Shown here piece by piece: positions 45,577-55,584 of a stretch of 64,000 nt of DNA. Position 1 is the stretch's first letter, and every line of letters starts with the position of its first letter. The stretch is from Paenibacillus sp. PL91. Its GTDB lineage: Bacteria > Bacillota > Bacilli > Paenibacillales > Paenibacillaceae. The DNA lies in assembly GCF_012935325.2 (NCBI RefSeq), contig NZ_JABBYG020000004.1:1-64000 (forward strand). Reading direction: 5' to 3'. The notes below the pieces were generated by a model. It was not told the origin of the DNA. It worked only from the letters and a program-made list of their open reading frames with translations, and did not search any database. A program made the position numbers and the translations under genes.

Positions 45577-47790
45577 ATGACGATCGTATATGACGAGGCT
45601 GCGCAGACGTTCCATCTGCAAAGCCGATCATCGAGTTATATCATGCAGCTTATAAAGTCCAAATACCTCGCACACGTTCACTGGGGAGGCAAGGTTCGGG
45701 GCACAAGCCCCGGACAGCTTCTTGCGATTCGGCGCAGATGCTCCTTCTCTCCGTCGACCGATCCAAGCGACCTGACACTGTCGCTCGATACGCTTCCGCA
45801 GGAGCTTCCCGGCTTCGGAGGCAGCGATTTCCGTGTTCCCGCGTATCAAGTGCAGCTTGAGAACGGCACAACAGTCAGCGAGCTGGTCTATGAAACGCAT
45901 CGCATCTATGCCGGCAAGCCCGCGCTGGATAGCCTTCCTTCAACCTATGCGATGGAGGCAGGCGAGGCAGAAAGCCTAGAAATCGTCCTCTGCGACTCTC
46001 TTATCGGGCTGAAGGCAGTTCTGACCTACACGATTTTCCGAGAGCTGGATGCTGTAGCCCGTTCCGTTCGCTATGTTAACGAAAGCGGCCGCAAGATGAA
46101 GCTGCTGCGCGCGCTCAGCATGGGTATCGACTTCCCGCACGATGACTTCGATATGCTTCAGCTGTCAGGAACATGGGCGAGAGAGCGCCATATCGAGCGT
46201 CGCCCGCTCGTATCAGGCGGGTCGGTCATCGAGAGCAGGAGGGGAGCGAGCAGCCACTCTTTGAATCCTTTCCTTGCGCTTCTCTCGAAGGGCGCGAACG
46301 AGGAGCAAGGCGAGGCATTCGGCTTTAGCCTCGTATACAGCGGCAGCTTCACGGCGCAGGTGGAGGTCGATCCGTATCATACGACTCGCGTCGTTATGGG
46401 GATTAATCCGTTTGACTTCTGCTGGCTACTAGAGCCGGGAGAGTCGTTCCAAACACCGGAGACGGTGCTTGTCTATTCGTCTGAAGGGCTCGGCGGCATG
46501 TCCCGGACTTACCATAAGCTGTATAGGACCCGCCTATGCCGCGGCGCTTACCGCGACCGTTCGCGCCCGATCCTGCTCAACAACTGGGAGGCAACGTACT
46601 TTGACTTTGACGCGGACAAGATCGAGCAGATCGCTCAGGAGGGCAAGGAGCTCGGCGCGGAACTGTTCGTGCTTGACGATGGCTGGTTCGGCAAGCGGGA
46701 TAACGATAAGAGCTCGCTGGGCGACTGGTTTGTTGATCAGCGCAAGCTGCCAAACGGCCTGCCGGAGCTAGTCGAGCGGGTGAGCAGGCTGGGCTTGCAG
46801 TTTGGAATATGGTTCGAGCCTGAGATGGTATCGCCGGAGAGTGAGCTGTACCGAACGCATCCAGACTGGTGCTTGCATGTGCCTGACCGCCGTAGAACGG
46901 AGGCGCGGCAGCAGTTAGTGCTCGACTATTCCCGCCAGGATGTTCGGGATTATATGGTTGCGGCGATAACGAATATTCTGCAAAGCTGCCCGATCACTTA
47001 CGTGAAGTGGGATATGAATCGCAATATGACGGAAGTCGGTTCGGCGCTGCTTCCTCCTGAGCGGCAGCGGGAGACTGCGCATCGCTGCATTCTCGGCTTA
47101 TATGAGGTGTTGGAGCGTCTCACCACGGCCTTCCCGTATGTGCTGTTCGAGAGCTGCTCCGGCGGCGGCGGGCGCTTTGACCCCGGCATGCTCTACTATA
47201 TGCCGCAGACCTGGACAAGCGACAACACCGACGCTGTCGAGCGGCTCAAAATTCAATACGGTACGAGCATCGTCTACCCTATCAGCGCGATGGGCGCACA
47301 TGTATCTGCCGTTCCTAACCATCAGGTGCATCGGACTACGCCAATCGAGATGCGCGGGCATGTCGCTATGTCCGGCAACTTCGGCTATGAGCTGAATCCG
47401 GCCTTGCTGACTGAGGCGGAGAAAGCGATAGTGAAGCAGCAAATCAGCTTATATAAGGATATGCGTTATCTCATCCAGAGCGGTGAATTTTACCGATTGC
47501 GCAGTCCGTTCCAAGGAAACGATACGGCGTGGATGTTCGTGATGGAGGATGGCTCTGAAGCGCTGGTCGCTTATTACCAAGTGCTCTCTGAGCCAAATGC
47601 GCCGCTGAAGAAGCTTCGATTGAACGGCCTGAACCCCGATCAAGACTATCTTGTATACGATGCAGATCGGCCTGAGGACGGCGAGGAGCTGTTCGGCGGC
47701 GACGAACTGATGAGGGTCGGATTAAAGCTGCCTGTCTGGAAGGGCGATTTCCGCAGTAGGCTTTACCGATTAAGAAGGGTCAATAGCTAA
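45577..47790 (+). CDS. Alpha-galactosidase, GH36
   Basis: This cytoplasmic enzyme is 737 residues long, the usual length of bacterial RafA/AgaN-type GH36, and removes terminal alpha-galactose. It has an N-terminal beta-supersandwich, then the barrel with FVLDDGWFGKRDN, GIWFEPEMVSPES, the nucleophile Asp in YVKWDMNRN (about residue 478) and the acid/base Asp in TWTSDNTDAV after SCSGGGGRFDPG. CGGAGGA precedes the ATG. It lies 33 bases after lipoprotein B and 23 bases before the uronate-isomerase-like gene. Confidence 0.95.
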   Translation: MTIVYDEAAQTFHLQSRSSSYIMQLIKSKYLAHVHWGGKVRGTSPGQLLAIRRRCSFSPSTDPSDLTLSLDTLPQELPGFGGSDFRVPAYQVQLENGTTVSELVYETHRIYAGKPALDSLPSTYAMEAGEAESLEIVLCDSLIGLKAVLTYTIFRELDAVARSVRYVNESGRKMKLLRALSMGIDFPHDDFDMLQLSGTWARERHIERRPLVSGGSVIESRRGASSHSLNPFLALLSKGANEEQGEAFGFSLVYSGSFTAQVEVDPYHTTRVVMGINPFDFCWLLEPGESFQTPETVLVYSSEGLGGMSRTYHKLYRTRLCRGAYRDRSRPILLNNWEATYFDFDADKIEQIAQEGKELGAELFVLDDGWFGKRDNDKSSLGDWFVDQRKLPNGLPELVERVSRLGLQFGIWFEPEMVSPESELYRTHPDWCLHVPDRRRTEARQQLVLDYSRQDVRDYMVAAITNILQSCPITYVKWDMNRNMTEVGSALLPPERQRETAHRCILGLYEVLERLTTAFPYVLFESCSGGGGRFDPGMLYYMPQTWTSDNTDAVERLKIQYGTSIVYPISAMGAHVSAVPNHQVHRTTPIEMRGHVAMSGNFGYELNPALLTEAEKAIVKQQISLYKDMRYLIQSGEFYRLRSPFQGNDTAWMFVMEDGSEALVAYYQVLSEPNAPLKKLRLNGLNPDQDYLVYDADRPEDGEELFGGDELMRVGLKLPVWKGDFRSRLYRLRRVNS

Positions 47791-47813
47791 AGCAGATAGA
47801 AGGAGATGTTCAC

Positions 47814-49037
47814 ATGAGCTCGATTGGGAATGGCGGTACTAAAGCACAATTCATAAATCGCGTATTGGAGCTGCCGGTATTCGATACGCATACCCATTTG
47901 GTAGGCGACCGTTTGGGCGCTCGCGATTTTTGGGAAATCGCGCATTACTTCTGGCTGTTCCGGGAGCTGCAGGCGGGCGGTTATCCAGCAGATGCCGATA
48001 AGCTGCCGGAAGAAGAGCGTATCGCTGCTTTTCTAGACGCTTACAAGGAAACGAGAAGCACGCTGATGAACTGGGCCTTTACTTCGATTATGCGAGAGCT
48101 ATACGGCATCGAGATTAAGGATGCCGCATCCATTAGAGAAGCGATTGCCGCGGTTAAGCGCTCCAGTGGAGGCGAGGGCTTGGCGCAGCAGACTGCTGAC
48201 CGACTGAACGTACGCAGGTTCGTCGTGAATCATCCGGAGCATGCGGCCTTCGATGGGATGCGCGAGCATGCGGTGCTTATTCCACGAATAGACGGGGCAC
48301 TCGGCCAATGGGGAGATCGCGTGGCTCGCTCCGATGATCCATCGAGTGAGTTTCTGGTCGTGCAGTCTGAAATTAGTCATTTGCTGGGCGCTTACGGAGA
48401 CGCCGGTTTGCCCGGCGTTATGACGACGCTGCCAGCTTATGGAGCTAGCGCTCATATTCGCCGAACGATTGGCCATGGTAGCAGCCGCGACGAAATTATG
48501 ATGGAGCTCCTGCATGCGGTATGCGCAGCGGCTGAGCATAACGGCCTGCTCGTTCAGCTCTTTCTAGGCGTAGAGCGCTCGTGGTGCGGAACTGCCGTTC
48601 CCGTAAACGATACGGAAAGAATTTTAAAGCTGACAGCCTTATTTGAGAAATATAGCTGCCCATTTGAGCTGGTGCTCGCATCGGAGCTCAATAATCTAGA
48701 TGCGGTGCAGGCAGCATGGAATTTCCCGAATGTGCATATCGGCGGCATGTGGTGGTTCAACTTTCGCGCAAGCACCTACCGAGACAGCATGCAATATAGG
48801 CTCGAGGCACTGCCCGCAAGCAAGAGCTCTCTCATCGTATCCGATGCTCGCTGCATGGAATGGAGCTTTGGCAAAATTTTGCTCGTGAAAAAGCTGGCCG
48901 CCGAATTCCTTTGGGAGCGGTTGGAGTCGGGATGGATCGATTACGATACCGCGCTGCATACCGCGGAGCAATGGCTGTACGGGAGCGCGGCCAAGCGCTA
49001 TGCCTTGAATGAAAAAAGACAAATTCTGAAAGGATGA
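47814..49037 (+). CDS. Uronate-isomerase-like amidohydrolase
   Basis: This 407-residue protein belongs to the amidohydrolase superfamily. The metal-binding start is VFDTHTHL (His-26, His-28), and later parts recall glucuronate/galacturonate isomerase UxaC: HIGGMWWFNF in the place of its AWWFN motif and IVSDARCMEWSF in the place of TDSRSF. It is distant from classical UxaC. If the activity is kept, it would turn galacturonate or glucuronate from the polysaccharide into a keto-uronate. A different sugar acid or a hydrolase function is also possible. Confidence 0.65.
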   Translation: MSSIGNGGTKAQFINRVLELPVFDTHTHLVGDRLGARDFWEIAHYFWLFRELQAGGYPADADKLPEEERIAAFLDAYKETRSTLMNWAFTSIMRELYGIEIKDAASIREAIAAVKRSSGGEGLAQQTADRLNVRRFVVNHPEHAAFDGMREHAVLIPRIDGALGQWGDRVARSDDPSSEFLVVQSEISHLLGAYGDAGLPGVMTTLPAYGASAHIRRTIGHGSSRDEIMMELLHAVCAAAEHNGLLVQLFLGVERSWCGTAVPVNDTERILKLTALFEKYSCPFELVLASELNNLDAVQAAWNFPNVHIGGMWWFNFRASTYRDSMQYRLEALPASKSSLIVSDARCMEWSFGKILLVKKLAAEFLWERLESGWIDYDTALHTAEQWLYGSAAKRYALNEKRQILKG

Positions 49038-49043
49038 GACGCC

Positions 49044-50084
49044 ATGAAGGCAAACAGCTTTGCAGGAACTATGCTGCCGGCTCCACGAAGCGGCGGCTTT
49101 AAGATAGAAGGCTACTGGGTCTGGTGCGGCTCCGTCGTTCAAGGCGACGATGGCCGGTTCCATATGTTCGCCTCCAGATGGCCAAAGAGTTTGCCTATGC
49201 ATCCGGGCTGGCTTGTTGCATCAGAGATTGTGAGGGCTGTATCCGATACGCCCGAGGGGCCTTATGCTTTTCAAGAAATTGTGCTTCCGGCAAGAGGAGC
49301 GGAATATTGGGATGGGCGCAGCACGCATAACCCGCATATCGTCAAGCATAATGGCGTCTATCTTCTCTATTATATGGGCACGACGCATCCTTTGTCGGAG
49401 CCCGCTTCTGGCGACGGGTACGGACTTGAGGATCCGCGCTGCATCGTTGCCCGCTCGAATAAACGGGTTGGGCTTGCGGTTGCAGACAGCGTATTCGGCC
49501 CTTGGAGAAGGAGTGACACTCCGCTTCTTCCGACCCGTCCCGGGCGCTTCGACAGCTACTTGACGTCGAACCCGGCCCCATGCGTGCGGGAGGACGGCTC
49601 TGTGCTGCTCATCTACAAGGCGCGGCGTTATGAGGGAAATGAATTCGGCCAAATGACGATAGGTGTCGCCGAAGCGAAGCACTGGAGCGGTCCTTACAGC
49701 GTCAAGTCGGAGAAGCCCGTATTCCCGCCCGAGCAATTCCATATCGAGGACCCGTTCATCTGGCAAACGAGTGACGGGTTCTCGCTAATTGCCAAAGATA
49801 TGGACGGTACGTTAGGCGGAGAGAAGCATGGGGGCATTCAGGCATTCTCCAAGGACGGCATTCATTGGGAGCTGTCCGATCAACCGAAAGCCTATTCGCG
49901 CACCGTTCGCTGGGATGACGGAACGGTACAGACGATGGGAAGCATGGAGCGGCCGTTTCTGTTGTTTCAGAACGGGAAGCCGACACACTTATTTACTGCG
50001 GCAGCGGATGGACCGGGAGGCTTTCGGCAAGCCTCGCATACATGGAATATGGTCATTCCGCTAGAGGAATCGGGAGGAGAATGA
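49044..50084 (+). CDS. Five-bladed beta-propeller glycosidase-like protein
   Basis: This 346-residue cytoplasmic protein has the repeating pattern of GH43/GH117-like propellers: STHNPHIVKHNGVYLLYYMG, VADSVFGPWRRSD, VREDGSVLLIYKARRY and FHIEDPFIWQTSDGFSLIAKD. Acidic residues in IEDPF and a histidine in THNPHI could be catalytic. It begins 6 bases after the previous stop codon. It probably trims an imported oligosaccharide; the bond it cleaves is unknown. Confidence 0.7.
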   Translation: MKANSFAGTMLPAPRSGGFKIEGYWVWCGSVVQGDDGRFHMFASRWPKSLPMHPGWLVASEIVRAVSDTPEGPYAFQEIVLPARGAEYWDGRSTHNPHIVKHNGVYLLYYMGTTHPLSEPASGDGYGLEDPRCIVARSNKRVGLAVADSVFGPWRRSDTPLLPTRPGRFDSYLTSNPAPCVREDGSVLLIYKARRYEGNEFGQMTIGVAEAKHWSGPYSVKSEKPVFPPEQFHIEDPFIWQTSDGFSLIAKDMDGTLGGEKHGGIQAFSKDGIHWELSDQPKAYSRTVRWDDGTVQTMGSMERPFLLFQNGKPTHLFTAAADGPGGFRQASHTWNMVIPLEESGGE

Positions 50085-50087
50085 GCA

Positions 50088-51062
50088 ATGAAGGCAATAT
50101 TGGTTGGTCTCGGCAGTGCAGGCTTTAGCTGGTACAAAAGATTAAGAGACAGGGGGCTGCTCGCAGCTGTCGTTGAAGCGGACCCCGCCATGAAGGCTAA
50201 GCTGGAAGGGGCGCCTTATCCGTTCTATACCTCTTTGGAGGAGGCGCTTGCGTGCGAGGAGGCTGACTTCCTCGTCAATGTGACTTCGCCGGCGGCGCAT
50301 ACGCGGGTGAACCATGCTGCATTCGACAAGGGACTTCCCGTCCTCTGCGAGAAGCCGATCTCGTTCGATTATTCGGAATCGGTAGAGATCGTGGCAAGAG
50401 CTGCGAAGGAGAATATTCCGTTCATGGTCGCAGAGAATTACCGGCGTTTTCCTTATGTCCGCAAAATGAAGCAGCTTCTGGACGAGGGAATCATCGGTAC
50501 AATCTCGACGATTGACATTCAGTTCCGCCGCTATCATCAGGTTCAGCGCAAGTATGCTGTACGTATTTTGGATGATATAGGCGTACATCACTTCGATATG
50601 CTGCGTTATTTGACGGGACTGGAGGGAAAGGCCATCCAGGCGAGATTATATAATCCGATTGGCAGCTGGGAAGAGGAAGGCGCGCTAATTAATGCAAATG
50701 CGATCATTGAGATGGAGGGCGGATTAATAGCGGGTTACACGGCAACGATCGCCTCGAGAGGCCCGGAGACGTTATGGGGCGGTGATTGGCAAATCGAGGG
50801 AACAAACGGCGCGCTGGTGCTGACCGGCAAAGAAATTCGGGTTTACAAAGAGGGCGGGATACAGTTGATTTCCGACTTCGCCGATGTAGGCGAAACGGAT
50901 ATTTTGACTGAGTTTCTATCCTCGCTTGAGACAGGACGTGAAGCAGAAACAAGCGGCAACGATTATCTGCTTACGCAGGCGCTCGTTCATTATGCTAATC
51001 TATCCGGCGAAACGGGACACAGGATGCCAATCGAATTGCCGGATTTGGGGAGGGCCAAATAA
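50088..51062 (+). CDS. Gfo/Idh/MocA-family oxidoreductase
   Basis: This 324-residue NAD(P)-dependent sugar or inositol dehydrogenase-like protein has the Rossmann start AILVGLGSAGFSWY, the CEKPIS motif with its active-site lysine, and RILDDIGVHHFDML with a likely catalytic histidine. The middle carries the usual open beta-sheet domain. Such enzymes oxidise sugars, or remove sugars by an oxidation-elimination route. It overlaps the GH31 gene by one base (TAATG). Confidence 0.9.
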   Translation: MKAILVGLGSAGFSWYKRLRDRGLLAAVVEADPAMKAKLEGAPYPFYTSLEEALACEEADFLVNVTSPAAHTRVNHAAFDKGLPVLCEKPISFDYSESVEIVARAAKENIPFMVAENYRRFPYVRKMKQLLDEGIIGTISTIDIQFRRYHQVQRKYAVRILDDIGVHHFDMLRYLTGLEGKAIQARLYNPIGSWEEEGALINANAIIEMEGGLIAGYTATIASRGPETLWGGDWQIEGTNGALVLTGKEIRVYKEGGIQLISDFADVGETDILTEFLSSLETGREAETSGNDYLLTQALVHYANLSGETGHRMPIELPDLGRAK

Positions 51063-53194
51063 TGACGGCTTTGACATGGACGGAGGCTGCGCCTGGAGTA
51101 TGGCGCGCCACTATAGGAAATTCACAGGCACTTACCCCCTTATCCTTGATCGGAGCAGAGCCGAAGCTGGAAGCGCTCGGACAGATGGCGAAGGCCGCTC
51201 CGCCCTTTGAATGGGAAGAGGTTCGAATCGAGGAGTCAGCAAGCGGACGCCGCACGCTCGCGCTGCCGCTGGCAGCGAATGAGAAGCTTTATGGAACTGG
51301 GCTTCAGTTCATGCGAATGAATCAGCGTGGGCGGACCCGTTATCTTCGCGTGAACAGCGATCCGAAGCAGGATACTGGGGAGACGCACGCACCGGTTCCT
51401 TTTTATGTCAGCGACCGCGGCTACGGTGTTCTTATAGATACGGCACGCGCGGTTACGATGCATCTTGGCTCGGCTGTTCGCTTGGACGCGATGAGCAAGG
51501 AGGATGCGAAGGACCGCAATCGCGACGCGAGCTGGCGGGCAACGCTGCCATCATCGCGAGCGGAGATCCGCTTGCCGGAGGAAGGAGCGGACATCTATGT
51601 TTTCTGCGGTCCAGCGCTTCGCGATGCTGTTAGCCGCTACAATCTCTTCTGCGGCGGCGGTGCTTTGCCGCCTAAGTGGGGGCTTGGCTTCTGGCATCGC
51701 GTGCCAACCTTATTCAGCGAGAAGGAGGCGCTGGCAGAAGCGATGGAATTTCGCAGACGGGATTATCCTTGCGACGTAATCGGTTTGGAGCCGGGCTGGC
51801 ACAGCCGCAGCTACCCGGTTACGTATGAGTGGGATGAGGAACGCTTTCCGGCTCCTGAGCGCTTCGTTCGCGAGCTGGCGGATAACGGCTTCCGCGTCAA
51901 CCTATGGGAGCATCCTTATGTATCGCCAGAGAGCGAGTTATACCGAGCGCTTAAGCCGCTATCGGGCGATTATGCCGTTTGGGGAGGACTCGCCCCCGAT
52001 TACGCGCTGCCGGAAGCCCGCGAGCTGTATGCGCAGCAGCATAAAGAGAAGCATGTCGCGATTGGCGTGTCAGGCTACAAGCTGGACGAATGCGACGGCA
52101 GCGAGCTGACAAACAATTCTTGGATGTTCCCGGAGCACGCCAGCTTCCCGTCGGGGTTGGACGGTGAGCAGATGCGGCAGCTGTACGGCTTGATGTTTCA
52201 GAAAATGACAAGCGACCTGTACCGCGCAGACAACCAGAGAACCTATGGCTTGGTGCGCGCATCCAATGCAGCAGCCTCTTCGCTGCCTTATGTTCTTTAT
52301 TCGGATCTGTATGATCACAAGCAATTTATTAGAGCGCTTTGTAATTCTTCCTTCAGCGGGCTGCTCTGGTCGCCGGAGGTGCGCCGAGCGCGCAGCGCCG
52401 AGGACTGGGTAAGAAGAATGCAGACCGTCTGCTTCTCGCCGCTGGCGATGCTGAACGCTTGGGGCGACGGGACGAAGCCTTGGTCATTTCCCGAGGTTGA
52501 ACCGATCATTCGCCGCTATATCAAGCTGCGGATGCGCCTGCAGCCTTATTTATATACGGCTTTTGCCAGCTACCGGGAAAAAGGGATACCTCCTTTTCAA
52601 GCGATGCCGTTCGTCGTAACGCCAGAGGAGATCAATCGCGCCGAGGAGCAGCGGATGGAGGCGGAGAAGCTGAATACGACGGATGGCGCATATGGAAAGC
52701 GGACTATTCCGCAGTGGGACGATCAATATATGATCGGGGATTCCCTGCTCGTCGCTCCTCTCGTGGAAGGTGAGAGCGAGCGTGAGGTGCTCCTGCCCTC
52801 CGGCTCATGGATCGGGTTTGAGACTGGTGAGCAATACAAGGGGGGCGGCGTAATAAGGGTCCGCGCTGAGCTTGCGACGATACCGATTTTTGTACGCGAC
52901 GGCGCGGTCATTCCGATGATGGCATCGCTGCCGCATGCGCTCCGTCCCGGCGAGCAGGCTCCGCTTGAATTTGTGCATTTTGGTTCTGAAGCTGGATCAT
53001 GCTTGCTGTATGACGATGATGGGGTAAGCTTGGATCATGAAAAAGGCGCATGCGGCTGGTGGAAGGCAGATGTAACGAAGACGGAGGATGGCGGGTTTCA
53101 AGGCGCACTGTCGGGCGAAACGGAGCTTCCGGACTCTTATTCCGGCGTGATGTGGCGCTTTGCCACGATGGGGCTGGGCCTTCATGACGAATAG
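51062..53194 (+). CDS. GH31 family glycosidase
   Basis: This 710-residue cytoplasmic enzyme has the N-terminal sandwich (ANEKLYGTGLQFMRMNQRG), the barrel entrance GLGFWHRVPT, CDVIGLEPGWHS, the nucleophile Asp in GYKLDECDGS (about residue 340) and the C-terminal LLVAPLVEGES.R.VLLPSG typical of the family. GH31 members cleave alpha-glucosides, alpha-xylosides or alpha-galactosides; sequence alone does not choose. It overlaps the dehydrogenase gene and is followed 31 bases later by GH95. Confidence 0.92.
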   Translation: MTALTWTEAAPGVWRATIGNSQALTPLSLIGAEPKLEALGQMAKAAPPFEWEEVRIEESASGRRTLALPLAANEKLYGTGLQFMRMNQRGRTRYLRVNSDPKQDTGETHAPVPFYVSDRGYGVLIDTARAVTMHLGSAVRLDAMSKEDAKDRNRDASWRATLPSSRAEIRLPEEGADIYVFCGPALRDAVSRYNLFCGGGALPPKWGLGFWHRVPTLFSEKEALAEAMEFRRRDYPCDVIGLEPGWHSRSYPVTYEWDEERFPAPERFVRELADNGFRVNLWEHPYVSPESELYRALKPLSGDYAVWGGLAPDYALPEARELYAQQHKEKHVAIGVSGYKLDECDGSELTNNSWMFPEHASFPSGLDGEQMRQLYGLMFQKMTSDLYRADNQRTYGLVRASNAAASSLPYVLYSDLYDHKQFIRALCNSSFSGLLWSPEVRRARSAEDWVRRMQTVCFSPLAMLNAWGDGTKPWSFPEVEPIIRRYIKLRMRLQPYLYTAFASYREKGIPPFQAMPFVVTPEEINRAEEQRMEAEKLNTTDGAYGKRTIPQWDDQYMIGDSLLVAPLVEGESEREVLLPSGSWIGFETGEQYKGGGVIRVRAELATIPIFVRDGAVIPMMASLPHALRPGEQAPLEFVHFGSEAGSCLLYDDDGVSLDHEKGACGWWKADVTKTEDGGFQGALSGETELPDSYSGVMWRFATMGLGLHDE

Positions 53195-53225
53195 ACGGGA
53201 CAACTAAGAAAGGGGGATAGCAAAG

Positions 53226-55556
53226 ATGAAGCAAAGGCTATGGTACGAAGCGCCGGCAGGCAAATGGGAGGAAGCGCTGCCTATCGGCAATGGGCGGCTT
53301 GGCGGCATGGTTTTTGGCGGCGTAGCGAAGGAGATCGTGCAGTTGAACGAGGATTCGCTTTGGTACGGCGGCTCGATTCGAGGAAATAACCCCGAAGCGC
53401 GGACTAACCTGCCGGAAATTCGGAAGCTGCTGCAGCAGGGCAAGCAGAGCGAAGCGGAGCATTTGGCGCGGATGGCACTCATGTCCAGCCCCAAATATCT
53501 GCATCCTTATCAGCCTCTAGGCGAAATGCTGCTGTGGATGCAGGGGCATGAAGACGCCGCGGGGTATGAGCGGGAGCTTGATCTGGAAGATGCGGTCACC
53601 AGGGTTCGGTATGAACGAAATCACGTTACTTACGAAAGAGAGTACTTCAGCAGCGCAGCCGATCAGATTCTTGCTGTCCGATTGACAGCTGATAGGCCCG
53701 GTGCATTAACGATCGGCGTCAATCTGATGCGCCGTCCCTTCGATGAAGGGACGGCGGCGGCAGGTGAGCAGACGATTCTGATGCGCGGGCAATGCGGTCC
53801 CGGCGGCGTGCAATATGCCGCAGCGGTGCAAGCGGTGGCGGAGGGAGGAGCCGTACGGGTCATCGGGGATTTCCTATCGATTGAAGGGGCGGACGCGGTT
53901 ACGCTGCTGCTCGCAGCGAATACCTCATTCCGGCATCCCGATCCGCAGCAGGCATGTCTTGATCAACTGCAGGCTGCGAGCCTGCTGCCCTATGCAAAGC
54001 TGCGTGAGCGGCATGTGAGCGATTACTCTGCTTATTATCAAAGGGTCGAGCTTGAGCTTCGCGGCTCAGGGGATCAGGCACAAGAAGAAGCAGAGCAAGC
54101 TGAGAAGCTGGCTACAGATGCTCGTTTGCGCAGACTGGCTGAGGGTGCGAATGATGCAGCGCTCTTTGCTTTGTATTATCAATTTGGCCGCTATCTTCTT
54201 TTGTCCTGCTCGCGTCCGGGAACGCTTGCTGCCAATTTGCAAGGAATCTGGAACGCAAGCTTTACACCGCCGTGGGAATCCAAATATACGATTAATATCA
54301 ATACACAGATGAATTATTGGCCTGCGGAGGCCGGCGGTTTGCCGGAATGCCATGAGCCGCTGTTCGATCTGGCGGAGAGCATGCTCTCCGCGGGCAGGAT
54401 TACGGCTCGCGAGCTATACGGCTGCCAAGGCTATGTCGCTCATCATAATACGAATTTGTGGGGCGATACGCATGTCGAAGGCATGCTTGTCTCATCCTCC
54501 ATATGGCCGATGGGAGCAGCTTGGTTATCCCTTCATCTATGGGAGCATTACAGGTATGGGCTGGACGAGGAGTTTCTGAAGCGGCGCGCATATCCGCTAC
54601 TGAAGGAAGCGTCCTTGTTTTATCTTGGCTATATGACAGAGGACGATGCTGGCAGGCTAATTACGGGACCGTCGCTCTCGCCGGAGAACCGCTTTGTTCG
54701 TCCAAACGGCGAAACAGGCACGCTTTGCATGGGGCCATCGATGGACAGCCAGATTGTTTATGCGCTATGGAGCTCTTGCGTAGAAGCGCTTCGTATATTG
54801 GGCATTGAGGTTGCGTTTCGCAGCGAGCTGGAGCAGGCGCTAGCCAAGCTGCCCCAGCCTGAGATCGGCAAGCATGGACAAATCATGGAATGGCTGGAGG
54901 ACTACGATGAAGCGGATATCGGACATCGGCATATTTCGCAGCTGTTCGCGCTGCATCCTGGTGAGCAGATTCATGTACGGAGGACGCCGAAGCTGGCCGA
55001 GGCAGCAAGGCGGACGATTGAGCGCCGATTGGCTCACGGAGGCGGCCATACCGGATGGAGCCGGGCTTGGATCGTAAATTTTTGGGCAAGGCTCGAGGAT
55101 GGTGACGAAGCTTATTCCCATCTCCGTCAGCTATTGACTCATTCGACCTATCCCAATCTATTCGATGCACATCCGCCGTTCCAGATTGACGGCAACTTCG
55201 GGGGCACGGCCGGCATAGCCGAGCTGCTTCTGCAATCGCATGCTGGGGAGCTTGCTCTGCTGCCGGCGCTGCCTTTGGCTTGGAGCAGCGGCAAGGCGAC
55301 GGGGCTGCGGGCAAGGGGAGCGTTGACCGTCGATCTCGAATGGGAGGACGGCTTGCTCAAGGAAGCACGTTTTACAACAAAGAAGAGCGGAGAATGCTGC
55401 CTAAGATGCGGAACGTCTTCCATCGTTGTTTTTGATGGCGATAAACGGGTAGGCGAGAGCTCAGGCGGCTCCGATATCGTAATGCTTCAGTTGGAAGCGG
55501 GCAAGACATATCGAGTCGTTAGACAAACGGTTAAGCAAGGAAGAGTACTCGAATGA
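53226..55556 (+). CDS. GH95 alpha-L-fucosidase/alpha-L-galactosidase
   Basis: This 776-residue cytoplasmic enzyme is the normal length for GH95 and releases alpha-1,2-linked L-fucose or L-galactose. It opens with EALPIGNGRLGGMVFGG and NEDSLWYGG, and continues through FTPPWESKYTININTQMNYW, HNTNLWGD (catalytic Asn/Asp region) and HGGGHTGWSRAW, ending the barrel with PFQIDGNFGGTAGIAE. It is the last intact gene of the polysaccharide locus. L-Fucose or L-galactose in the substrate is therefore likely. Confidence 0.95.
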   Translation: MKQRLWYEAPAGKWEEALPIGNGRLGGMVFGGVAKEIVQLNEDSLWYGGSIRGNNPEARTNLPEIRKLLQQGKQSEAEHLARMALMSSPKYLHPYQPLGEMLLWMQGHEDAAGYERELDLEDAVTRVRYERNHVTYEREYFSSAADQILAVRLTADRPGALTIGVNLMRRPFDEGTAAAGEQTILMRGQCGPGGVQYAAAVQAVAEGGAVRVIGDFLSIEGADAVTLLLAANTSFRHPDPQQACLDQLQAASLLPYAKLRERHVSDYSAYYQRVELELRGSGDQAQEEAEQAEKLATDARLRRLAEGANDAALFALYYQFGRYLLLSCSRPGTLAANLQGIWNASFTPPWESKYTININTQMNYWPAEAGGLPECHEPLFDLAESMLSAGRITARELYGCQGYVAHHNTNLWGDTHVEGMLVSSSIWPMGAAWLSLHLWEHYRYGLDEEFLKRRAYPLLKEASLFYLGYMTEDDAGRLITGPSLSPENRFVRPNGETGTLCMGPSMDSQIVYALWSSCVEALRILGIEVAFRSELEQALAKLPQPEIGKHGQIMEWLEDYDEADIGHRHISQLFALHPGEQIHVRRTPKLAEAARRTIERRLAHGGGHTGWSRAWIVNFWARLEDGDEAYSHLRQLLTHSTYPNLFDAHPPFQIDGNFGGTAGIAELLLQSHAGELALLPALPLAWSSGKATGLRARGALTVDLEWEDGLLKEARFTTKKSGECCLRCGTSSIVVFDGDKRVGESSGGSDIVMLQLEAGKTYRVVRQTVKQGRVLE

Positions 55557-55584
55557 CAGAGCTCGTTTTTTAAAGGAAGAGAAA

